Counted from the first letter of the stretch, positions 38,035 through 49,679 are shown. The stretch: 64,000 nucleotides of DNA from Sapria himalayana (GCA_029783825.1 JAREIK010001468.1:4262261-4326260), one strand, 5' to 3'. Notes: generated from the sequence alone by a model not told the origin. Made by a program: numbers and translations.

Positions 38035-38640
38035 TTATTTCTTTTTTAAATTTTGAGTTAATAAATTAGTTATAAATATCAATTATAATATTTTACATAA
38101 TAGTCAATTCATGAGACATAAATGGACCATTTATTCTCATCTCATATTTCCAAATATCTACAAAAGACAGTTGCAATCTAGTTTAATTGGTTCTCATTAT
38201 ATTTGGTTTCAAAATTTTCTTATCTCAGTAAATTTTTATTTATTATTTTTAAATATAACTTTTTCAAATTGTTAAATAAATTTTTTATTTGATTCATAAA
38301 GTATAAAGTTAGTTATATTACCATCTTCAATTTTGTGTAGTAGCCAAGTCATCATTAATTCCTCTAATGAACATAATATCTTAAAATTTTTGAAAACAGT
38401 CCAACAGATATTATTTCCATTTATTTTTCTTTTCATACATAATACATACTTAAGTATAGGTGCCAAGATCATTGTGCAGTCCAACCTGGCTCAATAAGCT
38501 GACATGACTTGGGTATTGGTTTGCCTAGGCTAAATTTTTTTGGCAACTTGTGATAGCACAATGATACATTGGCAGTGTGGCAAGCCTTAATTACCAAGTA
38601 TTCAGCAAAATATTATAATCTAAAAAACTTTTTTCAAACT
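38035..38640. other. Spacer, probable 3' LTR remnant of copia F
   Basis: AT-rich, no coding signal. It includes a short repeat of the pol end (38140-38185). The other LTR of copia F was not found, so the LTR call is positional only. Confidence 0.35.
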
Positions 38641-38647
38641 ACCAATG

Positions 38648-39252
38648 TGTTATTTATTCCTCTCTCTTATCAATGGACAACCAATTGAACATGTATTGTG
38701 CTTCACAAAGTTGTATAACTTCTAATAAGGAATTTAATGATGATGATTCCTTGGAATAAAATGATTAATTCATCATGAATTAATGAATGCCATTTATTGT
38801 AATAATAATTTATTGTAATAGGAATGAATGAAAATGACATTTATATTGAGTGATAAGTATGATTTAAAAAAATAATAAATACATTTAATTTTCTCTGTGA
38901 CTCCTAGACAAAATATACTTGAGAGTTAACTCATAAAAAAAGAACACAAAGATGAGAGCAAGCATGATTATAGACATATTTTAGTTTGGAATCACAAGAA
39001 ATGGTGATTAAAGATAACAAAAGAGCACACAAAGATGATTTTAATTTTGCATAAAAGAAATATAACTAGAAGATACAAAAGGTTAACTATGAAAAATAAA
39101 TAAGAAGTGAGAGAAATACAAGAATGAGTCTATATTTATAGTCATAATATATAGCAAAAAGTCAAGATGATTGACAAAATATCACTATATCACTGACAAA
39201 TGAATAGTTGACTGTTGACATCATACATGGATAAAAGACAATTTTAACAAAC
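38648..39252 (-). mobile_element. 3' LTR of copia G
   Basis: On the minus strand it starts TGTTAAAATTGTCTTT after a purine-rich 'gcaaggcagagttt' (polypurine tract position). A TATA-like 'ctataaatatagac' sits at 39127-39142, and it ends near 'aataaataacaca' at 38648. Its distal 290 bp (38655-38940) align with 42590-42845, the surviving part of the 5' LTR. The proximal 300 bp have no partner, so the 5' LTR is truncated. Confidence 0.65.
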
Positions 39253-39377
39253 TCTGCCTTGCATTAGTATTTGAATAAGGAGCCTTCATCATATATAATC
39301 CATGAGGGGCAATTAGTATTAAAGATCCCCAACCAAGTCCATAAAATGGCCAAACTTGGTAATAAGAAGTGAGTTTG

Positions 39378-39790
39378 TCAACATATCTGTCGGATTATCA
39401 TTTGTATGATTTTTATCACAGTAATGTTCCCAACATATATAATATTCTGAACAAAATGGTGTTTAACGTCAATGTGCTTGGTCTTGCTATAGTAATTGTT
39501 ATTCTTGATAAAATGAATTGCACAATCATTATCACAGAATACAATAAGAATGTCCTGAGACAAACTTAACTTATTTGATAACTTATAAAGCCATATGTCT
39601 ACCTTAACTCCTTTCGTGACTATGCTCTAATGGTTGATAAGGCTGTAACTAATTGAAGAGAAGCACACTAATTAATAAAAGACTCACAAAAAAAGAAAAT
39701 ATAATTAACAAGATATAGATTTTCTCTAGTAAAAATCACCATCATAATTAGTATCAACATAATCAGCAATATAAGCTGCATTAGATTTTT
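39378..39790 (-). pseudogene. Copia G RNase H
   Basis: ADYVDTNYDGDF and RKSIS (family 'Y.DSDYAGD.D.R.STTGY'), then DILIVFCDNDCAIHFIKNNN and SKTKHIDVKHHF ('V.CDN.SAI.LAKN...H.RTKHID...HF'). The metal-binding aspartates can still be picked out, but stops lie between blocks. This enzyme once removed RNA from the RNA-DNA hybrid. Confidence 0.85.
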
Positions 39791-39799
39791 ACATGGTTA

Positions 39800-40270
39800 G
39801 CATCTTTAAAATTGAATTTGTCAAGAACCTTCTCAATATAATTTTTCAATCTCAGTATCAGCTTTCTAACGTGACAATCTTTGAAAATCACCATCTCTAG
39901 AATCTTCTTATTAGTCGTAGCTCCCAAGTTTTTTATCTCAAACTTATTGTTTAATTAAGGCTTTAACTTATTGATTGGAGTAAAATCACAAGCTTATCAT
40001 TGATCAAAACCTATGACAACATATCGTGCCTTGTATCTAGTAGCTTCAACATCTGAAATGCTATCATTCTTCTTGTAAATCCACTTACAAGTAATAACTT
40101 GATTTCCAATTGATAGTTTTACTAAAAATTCCAAGTATCATTCTTGTAGAGATTTTCAACCTCTTCCTGCATTGCATCTAGGCACTTGGATAAAGTAGAA
40201 CAAGCAATAGCTTTTACATAACTCTTGGGGTCAATGGATCCTTCAATCTCTTCTGCAACAATAAGAGCAT
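39800..40270 (-). pseudogene. Copia G reverse transcriptase lacking its catalytic centre
   Basis: The N-terminal blocks read SYVKAIACSTLSKCLDAM, EEVENLYKNDTW and TRYKARYVVIGFDQ. Without a gap in the DNA the next blocks are NNKFEIKNLGATNKKILEM and KNYIEKVLDKFNF, which belong after the YVDD active site. The roughly 120 residues between, including YVDD, are absent: a deletion centred near 39975-40010. Confidence 0.82.
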
Positions 40271-40559
40271 AGTTGATTAAATAACTTTCATCATCATAGC
40301 GATAAAAATTTCGAACATTCTTTTATCTAGGATGATCACGAGCAATGGAATGATCTTGTAGATGTGGACTAATGGCCTTAACAGTGACAATCAGAATATC
40401 ACTAGATTATGTGTTGGAAGAAGAAATATCTTCTGATTGAGATTGGAAATTTCAATTTCAACCTTTTCACTAACTACATTAGGAGATACATTAACAGACT
40501 CCTTTCTAGAAGATAATAATGCATTTTCATTAAAAGTGACATCTCAATGATTGATAATC

Positions 40560-41590
40560 TTTCTGGTTTCTAGATAAAATAGTCAATATCCTTTAATTCC
40601 ATCAAGACTGCCAATAAAAATAGATCTTATAGCTCTAGGGTTTAACTTCCCATTATTTACACGAGCATAAGCAGGACAACCAAACACTCTTACAGTTACA
40701 TAGTAAGGTTTTTACCTATCCAAATTTCTTCTGGAACCTTACCCCTCAAGAGAAACATGTGGAGAGCGGTTAACAAGATAAAGATAACAAGCTATGTGGG
40801 CTGCTTCTATCCATAAATTTTTGCTTAAGCCAACATGATAAATCATACAACATACTTTCTCCAAAATACTTTGTTCATTCATTCAGTGACTCGATTTTAT
40901 TGAGGAGTTTCAACATTGGTGTGATGCCTGACAATGCCTTCTTGTAAGCAAAATTGATTAAATTCATCACTATTAGAACTCAAGATCATTATTAGCATGA
41001 AACTTCTTTACCTTCTTACCGGTCTAATTTTCAACTAGAATCTTCCACCGGTTGAATCTAATAAAGACTTCATTCTTATATCACAAGAAAAATGCCTATA
41101 GTTTCTTTGAAAAGTCTTCAATAATGGTTAACATATAAGAACATCTTCAAGAGAGGGAACATCAAAAGGACCTCATAAATCAAAATGAATATAATTTTAG
41201 AATAACTTTGGATGTATGAGTACCTTTAACAAAGTTGACCCTCATCTTTCAAAGACATAGTGCTGCTAAAACTCAATATTGCAGCTAGTATGACTTCTCA
41301 ACAATCCATATTTTGGTAATAAATTCATGTCCTTTTCACTTATGTGTTTTAGATGCATATGCCACGACTGAGTATCATCATGAGGAGAAGTAGAAAATAA
41401 GGCAATAGAAGATGATCCTGCAATAGTAGTTCATTGCAAAACATATAAACTACCAACATGGTCGGCTTTTGATAAAACTAGAGAGCCACTGAAAACCTTC
41501 AACACTCTGCCTTTAGCTGAATAATTGCACCCAAGAGATTCAAGGGTACCTAATGAAATCAAGATTCATCTCATCTATGGGATGTGTCTA
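40560..41590 (-). pseudogene. Copia G integrase region
   Basis: The C-terminal part is clear: VRVFGCPAYARVNNGKLN, then RAIRSIFIG, then DGIKGY (40580-40720), matching 'VFGC.AY.HV...KL.PRA.K..FLGY..G.KGY'. The core (40800-41400) is more decayed and recognised mainly by position between protease and C-terminus. Confidence 0.75.
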
Positions 41591-41597
41591 ACACTAG

Positions 41598-41900
41598 TCA
41601 TCTCATCAATTTTTCAAGCAAAATTGATCCACCAACAAGAGGCTCATAAGAAGAGAACATATTTTTATGTGGACATATATGATAGGTACAACCAGAATTA
41701 AGGATCCACTCATGTTTAAATTTATTAATATTTGAAGAAAATAAAATATCACCATCAGAACAAACATAAATAATAACAGCTTCGGTAAGATTATCCGAAT
41801 CAATGATTTGTTTCCCTATAACCTTATCATTTTTATTCTTCAATTTATAGCATTCAGAAATAATATGCCCTGATTTCTTGTAGTAATTGTAGATTTTTAT
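41598..41900 (-). pseudogene. Copia G zinc knuckle and protease
   Basis: SGHIISECYKLKNKN near 41850-41880 is the second half of the CCHC knuckle; the first cysteine is read as tyrosine. The open frame 41598-41843 then gives HEWILNSGCTYHICPHKNMF and SYEPLVGGS, the Tnt1-type protease start ('WILDSGC..HM.P....F..Y'), with the catalytic aspartate changed to asparagine. Inactive. Confidence 0.85.
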
Positions 41901-41929
41901 GTTTATAGACTTGATCTCATCTTAGAAGA

Positions 41930-42522
41930 ATTACTGCTACTAACTTTTTTAGTGCTACAAACCCTAACAAAAAAACATTCACTATTTTTTCTGAAAATTA
42001 TTATGAACTCAAAGTGATGGCATTATTGCCATATAACATGATTTCTTTAAAGTACTCATGTGAATGGGGCAAAGAGACAATCAACAAAATAGCTTAATCT
42101 TCCTCATCAATACTAACTTCCAAAATTGCAAGATCAATGATAATAGAAGAAAATTCACTAATATGAGTTTGAATAGGGGTACCTTCAACCATACGAAGAG
42201 TATAAAGTCACTTCTTTAGATGCAATTTGTTGGCAAGACTCTTCATCATATAAAGTGATTTAAGCTTTAACTATAATTCAACCATGGTGGTTTAATGAAT
42301 CATTTCATGCAGGACTTCACTCGATAAGCATAATTGGTTGATAGTGTTTCTTATCAAACTCGTCCCATTGATTTGTCATGTCAGATGGTTTCTTGGCTTT
42401 CTTCAAACCATTTTGAGTCAAAATGTCTTGCATTTGGACTTGCCAAATAGAAAAACTAATCTTTCCATCAAATTTCTCAATATCAAACTTGGTGATGATG
42501 GACATGATGATGTGATTCAAAG
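41930..42522 (-). pseudogene. Copia G gag
   Basis: Starts at the ATG near 42520 as MNHIIMSIITKFDIEKFDGK, followed by FSIWQVQMQDIL. Later, frameshifted, come LHLKK, GTPIQTHISEFSSII and LLIVSLPHSHEYF, all standard copia gag blocks ('L.L..RL..L.M.EG..I..HI..F..II..L' and 'LL.SLP.SY'). The first 67 codons are open, then stops occur. Confidence 0.82.
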
Positions 42523-42533
42523 AATAAACCTAA

Positions 42534-42545
42534 CCTTTGATACCA
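42534..42545 (-). other. Copia G primer-binding site
   Basis: The minus strand reads TGGTATCAAAGG two bases after the LTR end (CTAACA). It is a one- or two-base variant of the plant copia initiator-Met site TGGTATCAGAGC. It fixes the LTR boundary at 42548 and the element's orientation. Confidence 0.85.
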
Positions 42546-42547
42546 CT

Positions 42548-42850
42548 TGTTAGGATGAGAGCGAGCATGAGTATGAATTTTACTATCCCTCTCTCTTATC
42601 AATTTACAACCAATTGATCAAATAATATCTTTCATGAAATAGTATAATTGCTAATAAGGAACTTTATAATGATGATTCATTAGAATTAAATGAATAATTC
42701 ACCATGAAATAATGAAGATGATATTTATTATAATGGGAAATAATGAAGATGACATAAATATTGATTGATAACTATGATTTAAAAAATAAAAAATACGTGA
42801 TTCCCAAACAAAATATACAAAATATTATTTTCTTATTAATATACAAAATA
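42548..42850 (-). mobile_element. 5' LTR of copia G, truncated
   Basis: Its inner end (minus strand ...CATCCTAACA) lies beside the primer-binding site. The body aligns with 38655-38940: shared 'cctctctcttatcaat', 'gataactatgattt' versus 'gataagtatgattt', and 'caaaatata'. The outer roughly 300 bp, including the TATA region, are missing, so no target duplication can be read. Confidence 0.65.
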
Positions 42851-42879
42851 TTATTTTATCACATTGGTCATTTTCTAGT

Positions 42880-43200
42880 ATAGATCAAAAGGGAGAATTT
42901 TACTTTTCAGTTTCCACCAGTCGGCATTCCTCACGCATCTGGGCCCTGACCCTTTTGAGAGTTTACGTAATCCAGGAAGAATTCTCCAACCCGACGCTCC
43001 GTCTTGCGGCTGTGCTGACTGATGACTGCTGACTGGCACTCGAGTGCGTATCAACAGAACTGGGTTGCTCACTCAACGCTCGAACATCAGTTCTGATCCC
43101 AACTAGGTTTGAATCTCCCATTCATCCCTCTCGCATCAAAATACGTTTCAGAGCTATTAACTTTCAGCACCTCGAAGTTATAACTGGTTAAGAAACAATG
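42880..43200. other. CpG-rich, possibly genic segment, unidentified
   Basis: Much richer in G+C and CpG than its surroundings (about a dozen CpGs in 300 bp). The minus strand has a 65-codon frame at 42875-43072; a second minus frame reads ALSEQPSSVDTHSSASQQSS without stops. I recognise no domain. It could be a UTR or first exon of a host gene, a captured gene fragment, or unmethylated transposon DNA. No splice sites or promoter elements could be confirmed. Confidence 0.3.
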
Positions 43201-43494
43201 ACACTACGATGAATTGAGCAAGAATTGCGATTTTTTAGGAATTTTTATGATTTCACAACTCATGGATGTTTGTCGGATGGAAATCCAACGGTTAGCTGCT
43301 ACGCGTGTCTAAAAATATACGCGGTGCTTTCATAATTATCAGTTTATAGTAATTGTTGCGAATTTAGCGCTTGTATACTCTTTGGTTTGAAGGTTTAATG
43401 GCAAAACACTGATTGCATAAATTATACTCGGCTTGGTATTTTTCCTCATGCGCCAGCCGAAATTGAAAGATAGGAAGATTCTATATATAGTAAA

Positions 43495-43570
43495 GGGCTA
43501 CAACGCTAAAATGGTAGAGCGTGGCAAGCTTTCACAGTGACCACTTTTTTGTGATCGAATCTCAATGTTC
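43495..43570 (+). other. tRNA-like sequence, probable SINE head
   Basis: The A-box-like 'aatggtagagcg' sits between 'cgct' and 'agcg', forming a perfect 4-bp D-arm stem. About 40 bases on comes the B-box-like 'gatcgaatctc'. The acceptor and anticodon stems do not pair, so it is not a functional tRNA. Spacing fits a Pol III promoter of a tRNA-derived SINE. The 3' end of such an element was not found. Confidence 0.4.
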
Positions 43571-43599
43571 TTGACTGGGTTTAAGAAATAACTAGCTCA

Positions 43600-45540
43600 C
43601 TCATAATACTGTATTGTCCATTTTGACATCTAATTATCTTTGGTGTGCTATCACAAAATTCAACAGCAAGCTCTCCATCTAATTCCGCACATAACAACTC
43701 TGGGCTCTGGAAATAACTAGCTGATTGCTTAGTTGATGAAGTTGACATTCAATCTTTCTCCACAATGTTTACCTGGTGATTCCTCTGCCTCCTTAGAAGA
43801 ACTAACTCATGAATATGAACGTGGGTTTTTTTTTGATGGATGGAATCTAGTGTGAGACAGCAAGTGCCAAACCTTATTGTTCTACCACAAATCAGCCTCT
43901 TCTATTTTCTAAACTCCTGTATCATATCCAGAACACAAACACGATTATATATGAGTCAGATCATTTTTATAAGCCTACCCAAAGTGCTGAATCCTTATTT
44001 GTTTTTCCGTATTGTCTAATATAAGATAAATACATTTTGCTGCACCTGCAAAATCTTAGCTCTTCCTGTTTCTAACAAATTCATTCTGTGATCATTTTGT
44101 CGATCTTGTTTTTTGCAAATATCAATGCATGACTCGTTTCGTAAAATTAGTTCTATTACTTGTCAAAAAAATAGTTCTAATTGAACAAATGACTAAGAAA
44201 CTTATCACACCTGTTAGTTTTTGTTGCCCCACCACCCATGATAAAGCAACCATGCTCTAGGTCAAATAACACATTGACCATGTGCTTTCATGATTCTTTG
44301 ATAAGTTATCTATACAAGTTTTTTTCCCAAGAAGTAACTCTCAATTCATAATAGCTAGTATCCTTTAAATTTGGGCCATACTATTTGGAGATTTCAAGTG
44401 GCCATTTAAAACATACTTTTTTCCCCACATCATATGAATTCTTAATTATGGTTCATCTTATCTTATGTTCGCATAATTATGGACATGTGTGGGTAAAGTT
44501 CTAGCCCATTCTTTTTAGATTAATCTTGAAATTCAGAATTCAGATCTTTGATATGGAAGTCTTTAAAATTAGTAGGTAGCAAGAACATGAAAAAGTTAAC
44601 AAAATGCTCAAATGAGAAAATGAAAAGGCGCAAGAGAAATTAAAACATGAGTTCTAAATCTCGATACACATGAATTGATTATGCTAAATACCATTTAATC
44701 TTTTTATGTTTTCAGTTAAATTATGATATTCATTAGTCATATTTTACACCAATGTTTGCATTTTATTTATTAAAAAGATAATTTATTGTTGTGTATAAAA
44801 CAATGCTCAAGGCATGACATTTGCAATATTCTTCGAGGTATTTAAATAAATGTGGAAACATTAATCATTTGTCTTTAAAGGTGTTGCATGTATCAGAAAT
44901 ACTCATAGGGCAACTTCACTCCTCATCACTCGAGGCATACTTATTAATGTTAAGAGAAAATATAATTTCCACGAACCCAAATATGTTGGACAATGAAAAA
45001 CGGTTATTTTGTCTATTTTATTGTGTGATACTCTGTGATGGCATTCTTAATATGTGATGGATGTTTGTGATAATACAATAAAGTTTATTTTGATATTAAT
45101 TTTTTTTCATGTTTGTAATGAACTTTTATGATTATATTATTTTGTTAATTATGATTTTTTATATTTGTATTGTATATTTTCATGTTTTTTATTTATGATT
45201 TTTAATATTTATATTTTTTAAATTATTTTGAAATGTTCATTAATTGTAAAGTAATTGCTTCAAAAGGATTATGTGCAATAGACTCAAGACTTTTCATTTG
45301 CTTCATAGTCAAAAATGCCTCATAAATTTTCATGTTTAAAAACTTTGGCTAAATGATTTTATTTAAATTTGCTTAAACCTTGATATTTAGTAAGAGGATA
45401 AGATAACTTCATTTTTTGGTTAAACTATAGAAAGACTATACTCAGAGGCTTATTCTTTCATGGTTGAGTTTGATGATGAGTTAGAATCCTATTGGGATTT
45501 GCTTCACGACCTATATTCTCATTCACAAGGGTGCCATACC
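43600..45540. other. Intergenic DNA, no gene recognised
   Basis: Less AT-rich to about 44.4 kb, then AT-rich. A 78-codon frame at 44821-45057 has no recognisable motif and weak context. No transposon domain seen. It may include unique host sequence. Confidence 0.4.
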
Positions 45541-45545
45541 CCATG

Positions 45546-45672
45546 TCCATGGCTAGGGGCAAGGGGTAGCGATTCACATGCCTAGCTTCCATGGCTAGAG
45601 GCAAGGGGTAGTTGACCACATGCCTATGCCTCATGGCGAGGAGCAAGGGGTAGTTGACCACAAGCCTATTTC
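45546..45672. repeat. Minisatellite, three copies of 42-43 bp
   Basis: Copies start at 45546, 45588 and 45631, each with 'atggc', then 'gag/ggg', then 'caaggggtag', then a 'cacatgcct' or 'cacaagcct' ending. On the minus strand a frame through them repeats a 14-residue unit (VVNYPLPLAM). The period is close to a multiple of three, but there is no larger gene. Confidence 0.85.
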
Positions 45673-45679
45673 TCCAATC

Positions 45680-47160
45680 TTTCTTCACATAGATAATAGT
45701 GTTGAAATTTTTTATTGTATGTTGTATTATGTATTTTCTTTTTTGATGGAGCACATGACATATGCAGTGTCCAAGGTATTTTTTTTTCGTTCTACTTATA
45801 GTGTTAATTTTTTACTTGTATGAGAGTTTTTGTTTTATCATTTTTTATTTTTTTATTATTGTGATTTTTTAAGTTGTGGATTTATCTTGATATCAAAGTT
45901 AACCTTAGATAGAGATATATGAGAAGAGTGTGTGTAGCATGTGTCTGTAATAGCATAGAGCCATAGACACATGCATGAGTGGAAGAGTGTTCTTGTATAG
46001 TATAGCACATGTGTGTTGTGAGGGAAATGTAAACATGTGTGCAACACTAACCAACTATTGACTTTTTTGTGGAATTATCGACTCCAACCCACGATTGGTG
46101 TTGATGTGGTGGTCTATTGCATGTGGATTGTGTATAGTGTATAGTGCAGTATGTGCGTGATAGATCAATGTGTGTAGTGCACTGTACATAGTGAAGGCTT
46201 CAATGTGTAGTATAGTGTGAAACTATGCATGCATGTGTTGTTGCTTGGTTTCTACTTGGTATGGTGTGTTGAGGAATATTATATAATTTAGTGTCATCCA
46301 CACCCACATATATTTTGAATGATAGAGAGTTTAAAATTATAATTATAATTTTATGAAGACTTGAATATTATTTAATTATATGTGATGGACTATTAGAGTT
46401 TGAATGTAATTTTTTTAGTCAGAGAAGTTTGACTACTTGTTAAAGAAATCTCTTAATGATGTGATAAAGGAGGTTAGGTTATATGTTGATTTTTGATTGT
46501 TTATTGTCATGTGGTGAATTATTGAGATAAATTTATTCTTTATTTTTCTATCTTGTATGAAGTGCAAAAAATTATGAAATCTCACAATATTATTATACTT
46601 ATCTTAGACAATGCAAATATATAATGTTGTTTCTCAATAGTTGGCAAATAGGTCGAGAAACATGGTCTAACCTATTGCATGACCGGACACATTCCGTTTG
46701 TGTGGGATGTGTTGGGACATAAGGATGGCTCATGTGCCTAAATACTTTGCGCCATGTCATGACATACATGATTCACTAACCCACCTGGGCTAAATTTGCC
46801 CTGGATGGCAAAATTGTTCTAGGGTCATGTCCAAGTTGAGTTTGTTGGTCAGACGTAAACTTGATTTGAGTTGACACATGAAATTCACATGTTAAATTTT
46901 TTAATTGCTGTTGAATGAACATGGGCTGGCTCAGATTGATCCTACTCATGATCATATTAAATAAAACTAATCGGCAATGACATCCGATCAACAATGAAAT
47001 TATAAAAGTATTGTGTTAGGTGCTATTTAATTCTGTAAGGCACACGTATACCATACATATTTCTTTGTTTTACTTTTATTTTCAATTTTTATTTTAGTTT
47101 TTTTTTTTCATTTTTTAATTGTACAAGCACTTGTATAGTAATTATGTTGACAAACAATTT
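45680..47160. other. Low-complexity and AT-rich DNA, with a GC-richer block at 46640-47000
   Basis: 45900-46260 is rich in TGTG/TATAG alternation. 46640-47000 is GC-richer with 'gaccggacacattccg' and other words like the GC-rich blocks at 27290 and 31545. A 72-codon minus frame (46776-46994) is unsupported. No gene called. Confidence 0.4.
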
Positions 47161-47174
47161 CAGTTTATGTAAAC

Positions 47175-47505
47175 CACACACACATACACACATATATGTA
47201 CATATGCGAATATATATACTGCATATATGTGATGTATATGTATATACATTCAGTATACATATTGCATATATGCATATATACTGCCTATATACATATATAT
47301 TTTTTATATGCATATATATACATATACTATATATATAATATATATACACTCCACATATATTCATATATGCATATATGTGTGTGAATATATAATGCATATA
47401 TATGATATGTACATGCACATATGCAAATATAATGCTAATATACATATATCTATATATGTATAGTGTATATAGACTACACACACACACACACATATATATT
47501 CTACT
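47175..47505. repeat. (TA)n/(CA)n compound microsatellite
   Basis: It opens with 'aaaccacacacacatacac' and closes with a (CA)n run at about 47475-47490. The interior is interrupted ATATGC/TATACA. The long isoleucine/tyrosine-rich open frames on both strands are products of the repeat. Confidence 0.95.
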
Positions 47506-47599
47506 CATCCACACATTAAATTTGAATATAATGGTAATCTAATTGTAATTACTTTTGGAAAATACTTTAATTTTGGTTATCATGGAAATCACGGCATTC

Positions 47600-48065
47600 A
47601 ACCTTTGCATGCATGGTAGGGTTCGTGAAATAGTGGGGGAGGTTTTAGAGATCGGCTCCCAACATGAAATTGATGATGTGCTAAATGTCTCGTAATGGAG
47701 GTAATTGATATGGGTGTATCCGGGGAATATGTCAAAAAACTTTTAATAATAATGATGCAATCTCCATTGGAACTGGAGTAGTTTCTCCCTTCAAATATTC
47801 GAGTAGTTCTTCTATCACGATATCAAAAAAAATTATAATTTCAACAAATGAGGAAAACATAATTCAATTAATAGTAGCATGAGTTTTGTTCCTGAGTTCA
47901 TGACTCAATAGTCGAAATGAGTCAAAAAGAAGAAAGAACAGTGAAAATACTTATATTGGAATTAGTAGTCTCATAGGAAAGAAATTTGAATCCTAGAATA
48001 TTCTCTATAACTCGTATTTCAAAGCGAAACACATCTCTAGAATGTGGTTTGTCTTGCAAAAAAAA
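47600..48065 (-). pseudogene. Gypsy fragment, start of RT region
   Basis: The minus strand reads IEELLEYLKGETTPVPMEI near 47780-47830, then LPPLRDI, stop, HIINFMLGADL, stop, NLPHYFTNP. This matches the gypsy RT N-terminus ('F.D.FP.ELP.GLPP.RDI.H.IDL.PGA.LPN.PHYR..P'). Protease remnants may lie in 47900-48065. The rest of RT is missing; the microsatellite lies beyond. Possibly part of the same element as gypsy III, but rearranged in order. Confidence 0.75.
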
Positions 48066-48069
48066 AAGC

Positions 48070-49359
48070 TGCAACAAAATATTTTTCTTGAGAATTATCA
48101 TTTATGGCGTTCCCATTGCCACCATGCAATTCTAATTTTTCTCATTATTATGTTTTGATATTGTACAAAAACAGCAAGTCACAATTGACTTGTTCTCTCA
48201 ATAAGTACTTTTTGCAGTTCTCTCATTGCCATCATGTTGAGAAGAAAATTATAGCAGTCTGACTAATCTCTTATTTATTTAAGTACCACCCAGGAAATAA
48301 AAAAAATTTTCAGGGCAAGCCCGAACTGCACTGTGCTATACTGTGCAGACTTGGATCAACCGACCTGGTTCTGATCTGAGTCGATCCTCTGCTGCACAAA
48401 ATGTTATTGCACTTCACCCTTTCCATTTCAACCAAGTCAAAGAAAAAAAAACTATGGTTTGCACACATTTCTATCCCACAATGCCACTAAAATTCTCATA
48501 TAATCATTAGTTAATGAGAACGCTCCAGGGCAGCTCCAGATCTCCCATGTCCAGCTGTTCAGCGATGCTCAATTACATATTTTGTGTATTTATTAATTTT
48601 GATTTGATAAGACTAAGATGGGTGGATGGTTATCAGAAACAAAATGCTGCTTTCGTGAGATAAATTCCTAGGCTGCACAGTAACTATTAATTAAGGAGAT
48701 AGTCAGCTGAAATTGCTCTATTGGATGATCGAGTTAGTCCGGAGGGGGTTTTAGGAATGATCAGGCTGAATATCATTGAAGATGTTACTTTGTTCTGCTG
48801 GTATTGTACTACTGTTGGAATTGTTTCTCGCAAACTCCCAAAGTTGCCCATCTGACCACACTTAAGTAACTAACCAGTTCTCTGATATTATTCATGCATG
48901 AAAAAAAGAGTAATAAACCACACACACAAATATATATATATATATATATATATGGCTAGGGTTGGGGCATCCCACATGCTAGGTGCTCCAATTTGGGCTA
49001 ATAAAATAAAAATTAGAATTAAAAACATTAAAAATAAACAATAATATGCTTTAACAAAAATCAATATTTTTATTTATAAATTTCATTGATGACCTAATTA
49101 GTGAGAAATTATATTAATATAATTTTGATATGACCTAAAATCCCAAATATTCAATATTATTCCCAAGTAAAGATTATTTGAGTTAAAAAAAATTATTAGT
49201 GCTGTCTATTTTTTATGATAATAAAATAATATATCACTAATAGTTTCCTTACTTTTTAAAATTGTGAAGAAAATAGTCTTTAAATTTGTTTTTCATAATT
49301 AATATTATTTTTAAAAATCAAATTAGTGGCGTCTAATATGATACTTGATATTATAATAC

Positions 49360-49403
<44 letters not shown>

Positions 49404-49660
49404 TTGATTATTTTCTATAATTAAAAAATCAAATTAAATTTTTTGGTTTAAAAAATGTATCATGTTAAAAATTAATTATAAAAAAGAAAAATAATTAACA
49501 TAATCTTATACAAAAAGTTATATTTTTGTTATATGAGATGTTATAATTTATATTTTCAATTAATATTTATGCATGCATATTTTTTGTATATTGATTTTGT
49601 ACTATATAAAAAAATTTATGATATACATTATGTTACATGATGCAGAAAAATACAAAAAAA
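48070..49660. other. Intergenic DNA with (AT)n tracts, no gene recognised
   Basis: 48300-48900 is moderate in GC and without transposon motifs, so it may be unique sequence. Simple (TA)n runs lie at 48930-48953 and 49363-49401. The remainder is very AT-rich. Confidence 0.4.
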
Positions 49661-49679
49661 GATACGCAATATATTTTAT

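Larger units (their letters stand above)
39253..42547 (-). mobile_element. Ty1/copia element G internal region (Tnt1-like), decayed
   Basis: Minus-strand order: primer-binding site (42534-42545), gag (42520 to about 41930), zinc knuckle (about 41850-41895), protease (41598-41843), integrase (about 40560-41590), RT start (about 39995-40270), RT end (39800-39960), RNase H (39378-39790). The KFDIEKFDGK gag start and MTKSL-type gag blocks resemble the Tnt1/Tork lineage; this is inference. It is the most complete element in the window by domain order, but stops and shifts occur throughout and the RT palm is missing. Confidence 0.85.

Noticed and set aside
43495..43570. Functional tRNA gene
   Set aside because: A D-arm and B-box-like motif are present but the acceptor and anticodon stems do not pair.
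47089..47514. 141-codon Ile/Tyr-rich minus-strand frame
   Set aside because: It reads through an interrupted TATACA microsatellite.
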